Assembly: GCA_030159075.1 (NCBI GenBank)
Contig: BROG01000293.1
Span: forward strand, 788,860-852,859
Direction of reading: 5' to 3'
Length of the DNA: 64,000 nucleotides
DNA from: Atrina japonica
Lineage: Eukaryota; Mollusca; Bivalvia; Pterioida; Pinnidae
In this document: positions 1 through 12,705 of the stretch, one piece after another
How the letters are laid out: each line of letters begins with the position of its first letter
Position numbering within the stretch: position 1 is the stretch's first letter
Notes under the pieces: generated by a model
What the model saw: only the letters and a program-made list of their open reading frames with translations
Databases searched by the model: none
Told to the model about the DNA's origin: nothing
Translations under genes and position numbers: made by a program

Positions 1-2970
1 TTTCTCTGCGAATTTATGTACGCGCATGATATAGCATATTGTAAATTTTGAATTTACCGACAGGACGTAAAAAATTACAACATGACAACTTGTTATGTTG
101 TAAATTTTGTATTTACACCTAACCGGCAAATAAAAAAAATACAACATGACGGATATTTAGCAACTCGCATGACTGTATTCAGCGGCGGATCTAGATTATT
201 TTCAAAGTGCTGTTAACATATATTCATAATATATAAACTGTTACACAATACATAAATGACAGAGGTGGACCGAGGATTTCAAGTTAGAGAGGGTGCGAAT
301 TTTAGACTATCTTCGCCGAGCCTTATGGGAGACGAAATTTCTAATACTTTGTGATTAATTTTTGGACTTTAAATGTTTCACTCATTTTTGCTAACTTGAG
401 GATGTGCAATCCCGCCAGATTATATTTCATCTACTCACTGTACATAATCCTAAGTGTTGGTTTATTATGAGGTAATATTTTGAAAGCTTAAAGATGTATA
501 CATATCAGGTTTTCTGCTCGCAGGCATGGAATTATGCCTGTTCATCGGCTAATACACCGCATTGATTATCCATTTCAAAAGAGTTTTGATTCAGAAAACA
601 ATATCCATATAAAATAAATCTCAGGGGGTCCGGTATGCTCAGAGTAAACGTTTAAAATTTTACAAGACACGATTCCTATGTGTTTTAAAACAATATTATA
701 AATGGGCGAGGAAGTTTTTTTTCTGTTTTTTTTACACTGTATGTCGATTTCTTTCTAGTTTTCATCGAAATCATTTCATTTTGTTTAACCTGAGAAAATT
801 GATGATACCGTAATGGAATAACCCCATTATTCCGACAAAAGAATGTCCGACAGAACTTTCACCGAAATTGTTTTTAACGGCATAATTTAAGTAAACGCCC
901 AATGACATATAATCCGCAAAAATTAATTCCGAACATTTTATAATCCATGGAATACGGATCGATATACGCGTATCTTACTCTATGAGTTCTCATGCTGATC
1001 AAACTGTTTGGTATCGGGTAATTTCGGCACCGAGTATTTTTGGCACTTAAAAAATACACGTTAGATCTTGATTGAAATTAAAATTCATCCTGAGATATTA
1101 ATTATTTATATCAATATTGTCTACTAATATACAATTTCAAGTGCCGAAAATACCCGAATGACGAAAAATTAAGTACCAAAGTAACGTGTACAAATGCTGA
1201 ATTTACTTATACAAGTGCTGAAATTATTCGGTGTCGATATTACTTAATTCCGCAATAAATAGAATTTCTCCTTTTGTTGGAATACTGTTCCAAATCGGGT
1301 TATATTAATCACCACCAGGACTGGAATCAGCCGTGAAAATGTAAAAGCTATCGTTTGCGAATGAAGCAAAAAGTCGAATTGACCTTTGGGGGGAATTTGG
1401 AGGGTGTGCTTTGTCTTCATTTAACGGTGGAACAAAATTTCAATAATTTTGCGGCGATTTCGGGATAATGCTGTCGGAATAAAGAATTTATTGGCGATGG
1501 AGTTTATAGATTTCTTATCATATCGATGGCGGATTATCGTAATACTCTCAGTGAAAAAAAAATGTCGGAATACTTGAAACATGCAACATATTTAGATTCA
1601 GGGGATACGGGTTTGGTTGTCAGACTGACTCGTTGCCGCGAATTTCTCTGAAAATGAATGTTTTGACATGAATTTAAGTGCCATAATGATAGCTTATAAA
1701 ATATTTCTATAAATCGAATGTACATACATTTATTTTATTATTCTTTTTTTGAACCCGTAGCGATTGTTTCTCAGTTCCTTTGAGAAAAATAATCGTTGTG
1801 CAATTAGGCCCTACTGAATCAAAATTAAGAAAAGAAGCGATATATTTATTATAAAGACTAGGACTACAAAAGCTTGCTTATACAACCGTGTGCTAATACA
1901 TTCATAGCATGCTTATTTCATTTTTTTTCTACAAATGTAAATGATTATTTATAAATCTAAACCAAAACCTTTATCAGAACAGGATGAAAAGATTACCTAG
2001 GCCATATCTTCCTTAATGTGTTTGTCGTTTGCGTGTTTTGCTTTTTAAACTTCAACCCATATTTACTCAGCATTACAGCAAGCCTATCATTATCCTTTTA
2101 TATAGTTTTAAAATAATAATAATAAAACATACATTATGCTTACGTTCAGACCCATATCCTATTAAACTAGATCTAGTAAGTCTTCATCTTAAAATATATT
2201 TTAAGGAACCAGTAGACACTACAGCAATCATAACGCCTGTACCAAAATGTAAAGCCGTTCGACAATAAATTTCAAAGACATTTTTGATATTCAAACAAAC
2301 TTTTTAGAATATAATGGTGTTATCAATAATGAGGTATTTTAGACACACAAAACATGACAAAACGTATGGCCCTTTGATTCCAAATTCTTTAAAATATTTT
2401 TTTTACTCCAAAACACCATATTTGATAATAATGGTTGTTGAATGGGTCAATACTTGTCATTTCAGATAAGTACTTTTATTGCAAAAAGTGGTAATAACTG
2501 TTAATTGTTAATAATTTGTTAATTTTCAATGGTTTTTACCCCAAAACTCCTAAACGTCCCAACGGCCAGAGTGCTAACATGTCTCACTTTGTTGCTTTTT
2601 TGATAAACTTTCAGAAAATTATAACCTAAAACATTCCTCCTGGAAAAGGGGGGGGGGAACACATTATAGGCAGGGGACTACAAAAGACGATCGCAATAGG
2701 TCACCCCGAGTCTTTGGCAGATCAATGTTACTTTCTTTTATCAAATAGTATAATACATAACACAGTTGCTGAAATTTGATTACCTTACAAATCTGTGTTA
2801 AATACTGCTACCTAAACCTTGATGAAATGCATCTAATTATTGCTTTTGATACTCCGATGTATGTATATGTGTAGCTAATAAAGGATATCAAAGTGATAAA
2901 TGATTTATTTTTTATTATAATATGGTATTGTGAAATCCTAGAACAAGCGTTATAAAACAATACAAAATTG
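1..2970. other. No gene recognised
   Basis: AT-rich sequence with only short, unsupported reading frames in all six frames. I see no conserved protein motif, no convincing exon with splice borders and no tandem array. A run of G at about 2648-2657 and local self-similar stretches near 1020-1230 are the only compositional features. Confidence 0.5.
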
Positions 2971-2977
2971 AGTTAGC

Positions 2978-3392
2978 ATGCCAGGGTATTCAACATATGA
3001 ACATTTCATATGCAGAGGTAAACTACTCACTCACAAATTATTGACACAGGATATCGAAAACCGCGTTTGTTGTCAACGTTCCGCAAATTTTACGGTCGGT
3101 ATAATAGTCTTCTTTGCGACTACTCTGTTTCACTGGGTGAAATGAGTTAACTGTTCGATGGCGGTTGTTGAGACGTCTGTACCAATTGTGACGAGGATTC
3201 GTTCCTCACGTGTTTCATTTTGATTTGACTATGGACTCATGGCAGGTGTGAACGGTCGACAGGGGATGCTTAATCCTCCATGGCACCCGATCCCACCTCT
3301 TGATTTCAAGAGGTCCGTGTTTGTCCATTTTTTACCAGTAATGTACCTATATCTTGGACATCCTAGTGATTTATACCTTGGTATCTCAGACT
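2978..3392 (-). repeat. Dispersed repeat R1, copy 1 (near full length)
   Basis: About 400 bp that reappears, in the opposite orientation, at 9411-9795 and as shorter pieces near 18546, 29416 and 37192. Shared landmarks are a block containing GTCGACAGGGGATGCTTA, the block GAGACGTCTGTACCAATTG and the end block GGTATCTCAGA. I cannot see a reverse transcriptase or transposase in it, so the class is unknown. One strand gives a short open frame in some copies, which I treat as incidental. Confidence 0.75.
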
Positions 3393-3437
3393 TTTTATAT
3401 ATAAAGTTTATGCATTAATTTCTAGACAGACGGTTAG

Positions 3438-3469
3438 ACGGACAGACAGACAGACAGGTAGATAGATAA

Positions 3470-3505
<36 letters not shown>

Positions 3506-3514
3506 ATAGATAGG
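3438..3514. repeat. GACA/GATA microsatellite
   Basis: A short GACA run passes into about 14 GATA/GATT-type tetranucleotide units. Confidence 0.95.
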
Positions 3515-3784
3515 TACTTTAATTTCATTTTCTTTTATAACAGTTCAATAAATCATGCGGAAACGTTAGCTGCCCTCATCCATCACGATGTTCTCGCCTT
3601 GTCAGCGGAGAATACAGATGCATGCTAAGTATAATTTATCTATATTTTTCATGATTTAATTTTTGTTTTCGTCCCTCGAAACTTTTCTCAATCTTAAAGT
3701 GCCATAAATATGATCAAAACTGACTGAATATGCTAGTACGATGAATAAGTTCATGAACTTGTGACATTTTTTTTCATTTCTAAG

Positions 3785-3785
<1 letters not shown>

Positions 3786-3871
<86 letters not shown>
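3786..3871. repeat. (CA)n-(TA)n compound microsatellite
   Basis: About 20 CA units are followed by interrupted TA units. Confidence 0.95.
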
Positions 3872-3872
<1 letters not shown>

Positions 3873-4240
3873 CTTCACAAAATGTCTGAAATAGATTAAA
3901 TTCAACTGTTCTATCAGAAAGTATGTTTATTTATTTCACGTCATCTTAACCTTAAATCTGAAATATTTGAAGCAGCATATGGAAAAAACTAGCAATGTAG
4001 TATAATCTGACGTTTCCATTAACCAAATGTAGCTTTGTGAGTCAAAACGGGAATTTTATACCAATATAGAATATATCTCAGCAAACAGTAAAATAGTCAC
4101 ATTAAGTTTAATTTGGTAAGAACGATCCAGTTTTTTCGCTTCTAATGCTACGCTCCTGGAGAGGACATAGTTAAATTATATGTTAAAACATGCCAGATCT
4201 TAGCTTGAATATATACTGTATATTTTGGATATCGTTTCAG

Positions 4241-4984
4241 CTTGTCCATTCGGTACTCAGTATTTCAACGGTTCATGTGTGTGTCCAGTCGGAAAATATC
4301 ACAAGGATATCAATCATTTTGGAGGACACAATTGTTTAGATTGTCCGTCCGGATCCTATCAGGATGAAGCAGGGCAACTTCAATGCAAACAATGTAATAT
4401 TGGGCATTACCAAGACAACGCTGGGATGATGAATTGTACAGAATGTCCGATCGGAAAGTATGCCAATACAACAGGACAAGAACAGTGTACATTTTGTCCT
4501 TCTGGCTCTTTTCAGAATCTACGTGGTATGTCCGACTGCATTTTATGTTCAGTTGGACATTACCAAAATGAAGAAGGAATGACCAGCTGTAAACCATGTC
4601 CGATTGGTCAATGCCAAAATAAAACAGGGGCAAGTTATTGTCTCAATTGTCCACCTGGCTATTTTCAATCACAAAGTGGAAAAACGGAATGTGTACCTTG
4701 TGAAGCCGGACATTTCCAAGATTCAAGTGGCATGGGTAGCTGTAAACCATGTTTGGTTGGTCATTTTCAAAACGCATCAAGTTCTACCAGCTGTATACCT
4801 TGCTCCTTAGGTCAATACCAAAATTCTACAGGTAAAACCTACTGTATATCCTGTGAAGCCGGATATTATCAGGATCTTCAAGGCATGGACAGTTGTAAAT
4901 TTTGTCAGGCTGGCCATTATCAGGACAAAGTTGGTGCTACTGGCTGTTTACCTTGCTCACAAGGAAAATATCAAGCTGTTACAG
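4241..4984 (+). CDS. Exon of secreted cysteine-rich repeat protein (GCC2/GCC3, ephrin-receptor-like)
   Basis: Large internal exon of an extracellular protein. It is bounded by an acceptor (GTTTCAG, ending at 4240) and a donor (ACAG|GTACGT, after 4984), both phase 1. The frame is a tandem array of 17-residue units with the pattern C-x2-C-x2-G-x-[YF]-Q-x3-G-x3-C; about 13 units lie in this exon. This is the spacing of the GCC2/GCC3 (ephrin-receptor-like, SCUBE/SVEP1-type) cysteine-rich repeats of secreted or cell-surface animal proteins. One unit has Cys in place of the usual Tyr. Several N-x-S/T sites are visible. The N-terminus, any signal peptide and upstream exons were not found, so the start is unknown. 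Reading ends into the intron, where the frame soon stops. Role is inferred as extracellular matrix or adhesion; the exact gene is not recognised. Confidence 0.85.
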
Positions 4985-5364
4985 GTACGTGTCACACTAC
5001 AAATGGTTAAAAACACACATACATTCTATAACACACATCTGTACACAAACGTACACTATAAACAGTGTCGTTGTTTTGACGTATACGTGGATATGGTGCA
5101 GTTACACTTTCTTTAACTTAATTGCTATCATTTCTCAATATTGAATGTATAGGCGGGAAGCACAGATAACGTGGCGATTACAAAATCCATGGCTCTATTC
5201 ATGAAGGTAAGCATATAGCAAAGGGACATTTCAAGAATTCGAAGTTGCCACTTAGTAGCAGAGGTGCTTCCTCTACAGATTAATTAATGCATCATTTATA
5301 AGAATACATACTTGAAACGCCTAGTGGACCCTTGGTTTTAGAAACTCCTTCAATTCCTGTATTG

Positions 5365-5365
<1 letters not shown>

Positions 5366-5407
<42 letters not shown>

Positions 5408-5443
5408 GTGTGTGTGTGTGTGTGTGTGTGTGTAAGTGTGTGT
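5366..5443. repeat. (GT)n microsatellite in the intron
   Basis: About 38 GT units with one interruption, inside the intron between the two cysteine-rich exons. Confidence 0.95.
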
Positions 5444-5504
5444 GCCTAATCTTGAATTATGATGATGGTTTCCAGTGTTACAGTAACATTTGAATTTTTG
5501 AACT

Positions 5505-5670
5505 TTTGAGTGGCCTCACTTAACAACTTTCACTCATATTGTGCGCCCAGTTTTAATGGTGGAAGAGAGAACCCAGCGGTACTCGAATCTGTGCTGACTA
5601 GAAGTGAGAGACTTCATGATTTAGAGTACTATGCTTTACTCACATGGTCACGGATGCTCCCTCAAGTGTC
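5505..5670 (-). repeat. tRNA-derived SINE, family S2, diverged copy
   Basis: The minus strand carries a degenerate tRNA-like head followed by the body that also occurs at 20150, 21118, 24930 and 39748. The shared block GTCTCTCACTTC marks the family. This copy lies in the intron of the cysteine-rich gene. Confidence 0.6.
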
Positions 5671-5787
5671 AAAGGTGTACTAGAAAAGTGAATTATGTGT
5701 TATGAAGCATACGTAGGAAACTGTTCATACATAGATACTTAATGATACTGCATGATTGTATCTCAGCTATTTTATCTAATATTCAAG

Positions 5788-5993
5788 GTTCAAATACCTG
5801 TATCGAATGCAGTGCAGGATATTATCAACCAAATACTGGACAAGTTACTTGCGTTCCGTGTGGCACTGGGGAATACCAGCCATCTACGGGTCAGATATCC
5901 TGTGAGCTATGTCCTGTGGGAACCTACAATCTTAGTTCTGCAGCCAACAACGGAACCACCAGATTAACAAAGGGATCAACCACGTGTCCCTAG
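5788..5993 (+). CDS. Last exon of the cysteine-rich repeat protein
   Basis: The acceptor (ATTCAAG, ending at 5787) is phase 1 and matches the donor after 4984: the split codon becomes Gly and the 17-residue Cys pattern continues through two and a half further units. The frame ends in a Ser/Thr/Asn-rich tail and a TAG at 5991-5993 directly after a final Cys-Pro. No transmembrane segment precedes the stop, which favours a secreted product. The intron is 803 bp and contains a GT microsatellite and a SINE copy. Confidence 0.85.
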
Positions 5994-6195
5994 GAAAATG
6001 AATATTGGAATATATATATACTTACGCAGCCTTTGTTTGATATAATATGTCCATATATCATAAGGTCAAACAAAAAACTGTAAATTTTATATCTGTAGGA
6101 CTGTCGTCTTTGTAAGGTTTTCTAACATGTATCATAAATATACAACATTCAATATCTAAAAGTATTTTATAGGGCTACACATTTTATTGCTTTAC

Positions 6196-6201
6196 AATAA
6201 A
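6196..6201 (+). promoter_or_regulatory. Candidate poly(A) signal AATAAA
   Basis: First AATAAA about 200 bp downstream of the TAG of the cysteine-rich gene. The sequence is AT-rich, so a chance match is possible. Confidence 0.5.
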
Positions 6202-6270
6202 TATCACAATACTGACTTCATTAATCCGTGATAGATTTATACTGTGATCACCTAAGGCTTATATACCACT

Positions 6271-6279
6271 TTATATATA

Positions 6280-6362
<83 letters not shown>
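6271..6362. repeat. (TA)n microsatellite
   Basis: Nearly pure TA dinucleotide run. Confidence 0.95.
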
Positions 6363-6365
<3 letters not shown>

Positions 6366-7335
6366 GTCTTCACACTTCCAGTTTAAGCCATTGATTATTT
6401 CAGATTATAGCAGGGGCGCGCGTACACACACATACATGTCAGATTTCATAAGTGCTAGAATTACATGGACGGAAATACTGAAATTGATTAAATTAATGAC
6501 ATTAATTATGCATGAATATGGTATTTTGTGCAATATTACATGAAACTGATACTTATTCAAAGAAAATGATCTATTTTGTCACTGTGTTTTACTGTTTATG
6601 CAACAATGGCGCTCCAAATAGGACGGAATGAATGCCCTTCAAATCGGATGTCCTTTTTTCAGACGTTGAAAAATACCTATGATTTAAAACAGAATGATTT
6701 TTTTCAAGAATCTATCCAAAATTGATTTAAAAAGACTGCCTCACATGTTTTTATTTCTTTTATTAGTACTTTCCCGTGTACATTTGATAAGTCTAAGAAT
6801 ATTTGGAACCGCTAAATAATGACGTCATAGTAAGCAAAGGTCTAAATCCAGTGCGGCGATTGACATTTTAATATTGTAAACGCCCATTTGTATTATGTAA
6901 AGTTTTAAATGAAGATTATTTTAAAAGTCAACAACTCCAGTAAGATAGTAGACATTCATTCAGCCCAATGATTCAAAGTTTAAAATTTAAGTTAGGTTTT
7001 CCTATTTTCGAAATGAGCTGCATGGACAGTAGTCACTTCACCACCTCATTGATATTAAGCATATTAACACCTAGTGACATCGGTACTATAAAACCGAATT
7101 AAGTTTTTAGAGATATTTTATTGCCATATTTTAACAATAATTAATCACTACAAATATTTCCTGGCGTTTAACATATACACAATCTATCATTCACACTCTC
7201 ACACACTGACTGATTTGTATAGACAAACAATAATGATACCAAAACACGACGTGTTACAGTGTATGAATACGCTTATTCAAATTCAAATTACAGTTTTGAA
7301 ATTTCATCTTACTTCAAATTCTAACGCGTTGTTGA

Positions 7336-7428
<93 letters not shown>

Positions 7429-9400
7429 AGAAGAATGATAATGAGGCTCTTTATGTTAGACATCTCCTAATAGCCAAAGATAATGTTTCTGGAAGTAAGT
7501 ACTGAAATTTGTTGTGACTTCTCACTCTTCCCCTCTTTCAAACTTAACCACAGTTTACTCGTTAATCTACAATCCCAATGATTATGTTTTTCTTGCCTAC
7601 AGAAAGCATACAAATCTGATTCAATATATCTAATTTTATTTAAGTATGAGTTTGTTGCTAGTATTCTGTTTGTTAATCTACATGTATATTGTAACCAATG
7701 GAATTTCAAGTGCTGCTTTAGTCACACTAAATGAAATAATGTAAGTGTTTTGCTGCCACTAATTCCAGTCTACATTTAAGTTCAGAATATCTTCCAATTT
7801 AAGTTTTTGGTTTTTCTTTTCTTGCTGAAATAAAGTGATTACAGATATTTTTACAGTCTTTAGTATTTGACAAAATCACATTTAGGTATTTTGGAATTAT
7901 AGGCCTTTGGACAAAATTGTAATCCTGAGTAATTTCAGAATTATTTTTCATGAAACATTTCATTTGTCTAATAATGCTTATATAAGTAAGGAAATCAACA
8001 TTTTAATAAAAATTTTCATTAAAATTTTCAACATTTAAAAAATTCAAAATATTCACATTAATGAATGATATTCCCAGATGAAACCAATTGGCAATGAAAA
8101 TTTCCTTTCTACGCAATTTCAGAAAATCATTATACCAATCATTGTAACTAAAATGTTTTCCTTTACAGTATTTCTACAATCCAGTAAAGATTCAAAAACA
8201 TATTTCCAAAAAGAATTTATGTATTTTAAATTTCTCTTAATTTGGTTACAACTCAAAATATGTTAAAAATGAGAATGAATCTGTAACATTTGCGACGGGT
8301 GTGGCATACCAGCAGAGGACGCTGACTCCTTCCGGACACCTGATCCCACTCCTTATGGAATTCGCAATAGTTCTTCATGTTGAAACCATTTTCACATCTA
8401 GTTCATCGTGTTGGTATTATGTTTGTAATATTTAGTTCTCATGGACTTAAGCATTTAAATCTCTACATATATTTTTTCTACGTATCGTATCAACTCCATA
8501 TATATTTGAGGAATATTGTGTTTCATTCAGAAATTATTTTTGGATTAATGTTTGGTAATGCCATAAACAAATGCATTAACTTTGGTTTAGCAGAATTTTA
8601 ACAACTGAGTTTAAACAACAGATATATTTCGTTTAGACCAACAAACAATCAGTTCTCTTATATAATCTACTTTGTCTTTGTAATTTAAGAGAAGAGGTTT
8701 TTCAGAACCGTCCAAAAAAACAAAAGAGTTGTGTTGTCTGCATATTAAATAAGCTTATATACTTTATTAAATAGACTGGATCCGCTTCCATTTAAAAAAA
8801 TCTTAAAAGATACCATATTGAATTACGCATAATTTTATGTCTGATGGAGTTACCTTAATAGGTTAAAACAGGAAAAACCTTAATATTTTTAGAATGAATT
8901 TGCAAGAGATTGAAACAAAAGCCTTTTCAAGATCATGGAGAATTATCATAACTGGCTGCTTCAAAATTTCTGTTAGGTATATAATATCATACATTAGTCG
9001 CATGTTTTCTACTATATATCTACCCGAGAGAAAACTCTTTTGATTTTCAATTATAAGATTAGTCAGAACTGACTTCAGTCAAGTTACAATAATGACAGAG
9101 AAAAATTATTTGTTGAATTTAGGACGGATATAGATCGCCGATTTTTAGAAACTCGCGAAGTTTGTTTCTGTTTGGCAAAATAGAAATCATACCTTTTCTA
9201 ATGCTACAATTATAAGATCTAACAATAAAATCACCAAAGTCTGTCATGAAAAAAAAAAATTAAAAACGTAGCTTGAAAGCCTGTCGTACCTTGAGCTGTA
9301 TCATTTTTAATCAGTTTTTAAACTTTGAAGAACGCCAGAAGCAGGAACAGGTGAATGAAGTTTTGTTTCTTATCATTTGTAGGTTAAGGTACCACAAAGT
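6363..9400. other. No gene recognised
   Basis: AT-rich DNA with no supported coding sequence. It contains the TA run at 7338-7423, whose frame is an artefact. A short GC-richer stretch near 8280-8360 looks like a fragment of an interspersed repeat related in wording to R1. Confidence 0.5.
7338..7423. repeat. (TA)n microsatellite
   Basis: More than 40 TA units. Confidence 0.95.
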
Positions 9401-9410
9401 CACTGAATAT

Positions 9411-9795
9411 AAAAAATCTCAGATACCAAAGTATAAATCTTTAGGATGTTCAGGATATAAATACAAATCTGGTAAAAATGAACAGACACGGACCTCTGGA
9501 AACCAAGGGGGCGTAAACATTCCCTGTCGACCGGTCACATCCACCTTGAATCCACGGTAAAGTCCAAATGAAATACGTGAGGAACAAATCCTCGTCACAA
9601 TTGGTACAGACGTCTCAACAACCGCCAACGAAAAGGCAACTCAACATTTCACTTAGTGAAACAGTGTAATCGCTAACAAGACCATTTTACGCTGACATCA
9701 AACGCGGTTTTCGATATCCCTGTCTCAATTATTTGTCAATGAGTAGTTTACATCGGTATATGAAATGTCCATATGTTGTCCACGCCCTGGCATAT
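9411..9795 (+). repeat. Dispersed repeat R1, copy 2 (near full length)
   Basis: Inverted relative to the copy at 2978-3392 and similar along almost its whole length, from the CTCAGATACCAAAG block to the GCCCTGGCATAT block. The two copies bracket the cysteine-rich gene in outward mirror orientation, which I regard as coincidental. Confidence 0.75.
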
Positions 9796-10900
9796 CGGAT
9801 CATTGTGAAATATAAACTCCATATGCGAGTGACTGTGGTATATTACTACTTAAATGTGAAAAATTTACGATGGGAAAGCCGAAATTCTCGCGTGTGTCGT
9901 ATAGCTTAGTTGCCAATTTCCTGTTAGTGTATATAGTAAGTAAAATGTCTAAGTATGAAGTGTGTGTTCTTGATTCTGTTGTACCTTTAAAGCGATATAA
10001 GATCTTCTTTTCGAAGTAATTTGTTTTATTAGAATTTAAGTTTTCCCGTACTTTAAAAAATTCAGCTGTATTTCAGTGACCTTTCAGATAAACTCGTTCG
10101 CAATATCAAATGTACTTCGTAATTTACTCACGGGATCTCGGTCCTTTACGCGCTCGGACTATGTTAAAGTCGGCCGATTTTCGTGTGTTATGTATTTATT
10201 TCTAAAAAAAAAAAACAGGACATGATTTTTATTGGAAAGTGCATGTATTATGTAAAATATATGCTTTCAACGCTTTTTTAAATACCTGAAGAAAATTGGA
10301 TGAATATATGAATAAATATATCAGGTCACAAAAAGAATTTTTTCCGATCTTTAATGTTACCCTGAATGCTGACGTTGACAAAATCAAACAATATAACTGA
10401 AAAGTATGCGTACCTCATGTTTAACAATCGTGCCGCCATGTCCGGTGGAGTCGGGCAGTTCATGATCATATGTGTCAAGAATGATAAAGGCGAGAATGCG
10501 ATGGGACGAGTTAAAAATGGATCGAGATCACCCGATATACCCGGCACGTGGACAATTTCAGAAACGAATGTTTTGAAAAATACCAACTTTGTCTGATTTA
10601 GGTATGAAATGATGATACGCGAAAATAAACGCAAAAGGTAATAAGAATAGAATGTACAATAACTGCAAATAGCACGTATTTATTGGTCACTCGGTAATCT
10701 TGGTAAAAAATCACCGAAAGTTAATTTTCAATGCTCAAAGTATGGCGGACAAAAATAACTGATATTACGGGTTACGTTTGGCAAAATTGTTGCAATTTTA
10801 CACATGCATTTGTTATTCTAACCACTAGATGGTCTCTTTTGAATATATTTGAGATAGAATATTACATAAAATGAACATGTAAAATTTATCACCCATGACA
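9796..10900. other. No gene recognised
   Basis: Overlapping open frames on both strands around 10326-10634 show no motif I can name and no convincing splice borders. Nothing else stands out. Confidence 0.4.
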
Positions 10901-10904
10901 GCTT

Positions 10905-11711
10905 ATATCGCTTTAATTTCTAGTTGGCTGGGATATATCGCATCGACATATGTATAAAAAATGTCATTATTAATTGACAAAACGTCGTCCATATATCTTT
11001 ATGTGAAATTAAAGGACACTGCTAGCTTTTTCTTCTTTTGATTCACCAGTTTCTGAATGAAGTTTGCTTCGTATGAATAAAGGAACATGTCGGCCAATAA
11101 AGGGACACAATTGGTTCCCATAGGAATGTCGACAGTTTGTTGAAAGACCACGTCTCCGAATATTACAAATATATTGTCTATTAGAAATTCCAGCATCTTT
11201 TTTGTATCAACTTCAGTGTATTTATGTATACAATCAGAGTGATGTTGATAAGCACTCACTAGATATTTAAACTTTCGGGTACCACCTTTAGTGAAAAAAA
11301 CAATTGTCTATGATGCTGAAAAGTGATTTTTTTTTTGTCAACATGTCCATGATTTAATATACTTTTAAGATATTTATTTGTCCAGAAAGTGCAAGCCATA
11401 GTTTGTCCCAAGTGATTTTTGTCTGTTGATTTTGGCTGATTAAAGTAAAATGGTTGATACCTACCACTTAAATTTAGCGTAGCGGTATCGTATACATACT
11501 TCATTAATTATCCATGTCCATGACAAATAAAAATTAATCCGTATTGTACTAGATATTCGCACATAAAATTATCCCGTGGGATTTTTACGTATGTAATGGC
11601 GGCCATCTTTCGAAGTTTCAGAGCGGAAGTAAAAGAAAGATAACGTTTATTGATCATACTTACTTAGCCTGGCTCACTGATCTGTTAATACACGATCACC
11701 GATTCATTAAT

Positions 11712-11796
<85 letters not shown>

Positions 11797-12356
11797 GAGT
11801 TATTCCCCTTCATATAACTCTTGTCAAGAGAGGCACGAGAATATTAATGATTACTCATATGACCCAATTATTTGACATCACATGGATAACATAGAGATTA
11901 CCATAGGAAGAGTATTTACAAAAATTGAAGCGACCAAACAAAGAAAAAAGTATGTAGAAAAGATATAGGATAATTTTTTTTCTTTTTAAATTATATCCGT
12001 TAAATATTTTTATTTTGACGATTGATTGCTTTACAAATTGATTTTGAAATTCATGACCTAATACGGGACAGACTATAGTATCTGTTGGTTTGAAAGCAGA
12101 AGTCACCTTTGATCTCTACCGTCCGATATTGCTCTGTGTCCGCTCCGGTTCTTAGTCTCTGAAGGCCCGACGTGGCTATGTACCTATGCTTATATGGGGT
12201 TTTCTGAGGTTTAAGTTTCCAATATAAATATGCTAGCTCAAAATCATTATCGGTTGTAGGTACATCCAAAGAACGTAAAACGGACACGTGATTTTGAAAG
12301 ATCTCGTCCTTTGAATGTGGGCTACGTGTGTATGTAGAATTACCAGCTGTGTTCAC
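10905..12356 (-). pseudogene. Penelope-like element reverse transcriptase relic
   Basis: Minus-strand fragments of a Penelope-like (PLE) reverse transcriptase. The N-terminal part (about 12356-12176) reads into a YLYWKLKPQKTPYKHRYIA segment typical of PLE RTs, where a lysine-histidine-rich motif follows LYW. The C-terminal part (about 11340-10905) contains the conserved IPMGTN segment, followed by LADMFLYSYEA and then, across an in-frame TAA, the catalytic YMDD motif with VLSINN after it. The middle is lost or replaced, a TA microsatellite sits in it (11718-11793), and at least one frameshift near 11260-11300 and one stop before YMDD break the frame. No GIY-YIG endonuclease domain is visible. 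It is a dead retroelement copy. Confidence 0.8.
11718..11793. repeat. (TA)n microsatellite
   Basis: Pure TA run lying within the Penelope-like relic. Confidence 0.95.
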
Positions 12357-12420
12357 TGAAACGTTACCTTCAGCTAATAAGGATCGTGCGGCAGTCTTTA
12401 AAGTTGGGAAAGGTTAGGCA

Positions 12421-12705
12421 TATGTTTATTCATTGTTGTTTTACGTCCCACTCAAGAATATTTCACTCACATGGAGATGTCACCAAATGCCGGTGAAGAG
12501 CTTCAAATTTTGGGCTATGTTCGGCACTTACAGCCATTGAGCAGTGAGGGTTCTTTAACGTGCCGACACCTACTGTGACACGGGACCTCGGTTTTTACTG
12601 TCTCATCCGACAGACAGGAAATCAACCTGCCGCCGGCTGGACTCGAAGTCACGACCTCACCATCAAGTGTCGAGCACGCTACCGACTGAGCCAGGGGGGC
12701 TCGGT
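12421..12705 (-). repeat. tRNA-derived SINE, family S1
   Basis: Read on the minus strand it begins with a tRNA-like head (A-box-like TGGCTCAGTCGG, B-box-like block before the CCAGCCGGCGGC segment). It continues through a conserved body with a block reading AACCGAGGTCCCGTGTCACA and ends in an A-rich tail. It matches the plus-strand copy at 56079-56352 throughout. Such tRNA-headed SINEs with a conserved central body are widespread in molluscs; I do not assign a published family name. Confidence 0.85.

Noticed and set aside
10326..10634. A 102-codon minus-strand frame and an overlapping plus-strand frame
   Set aside because: No motif, no homologue recognised, and open frames on both strands suggest composition rather than coding.
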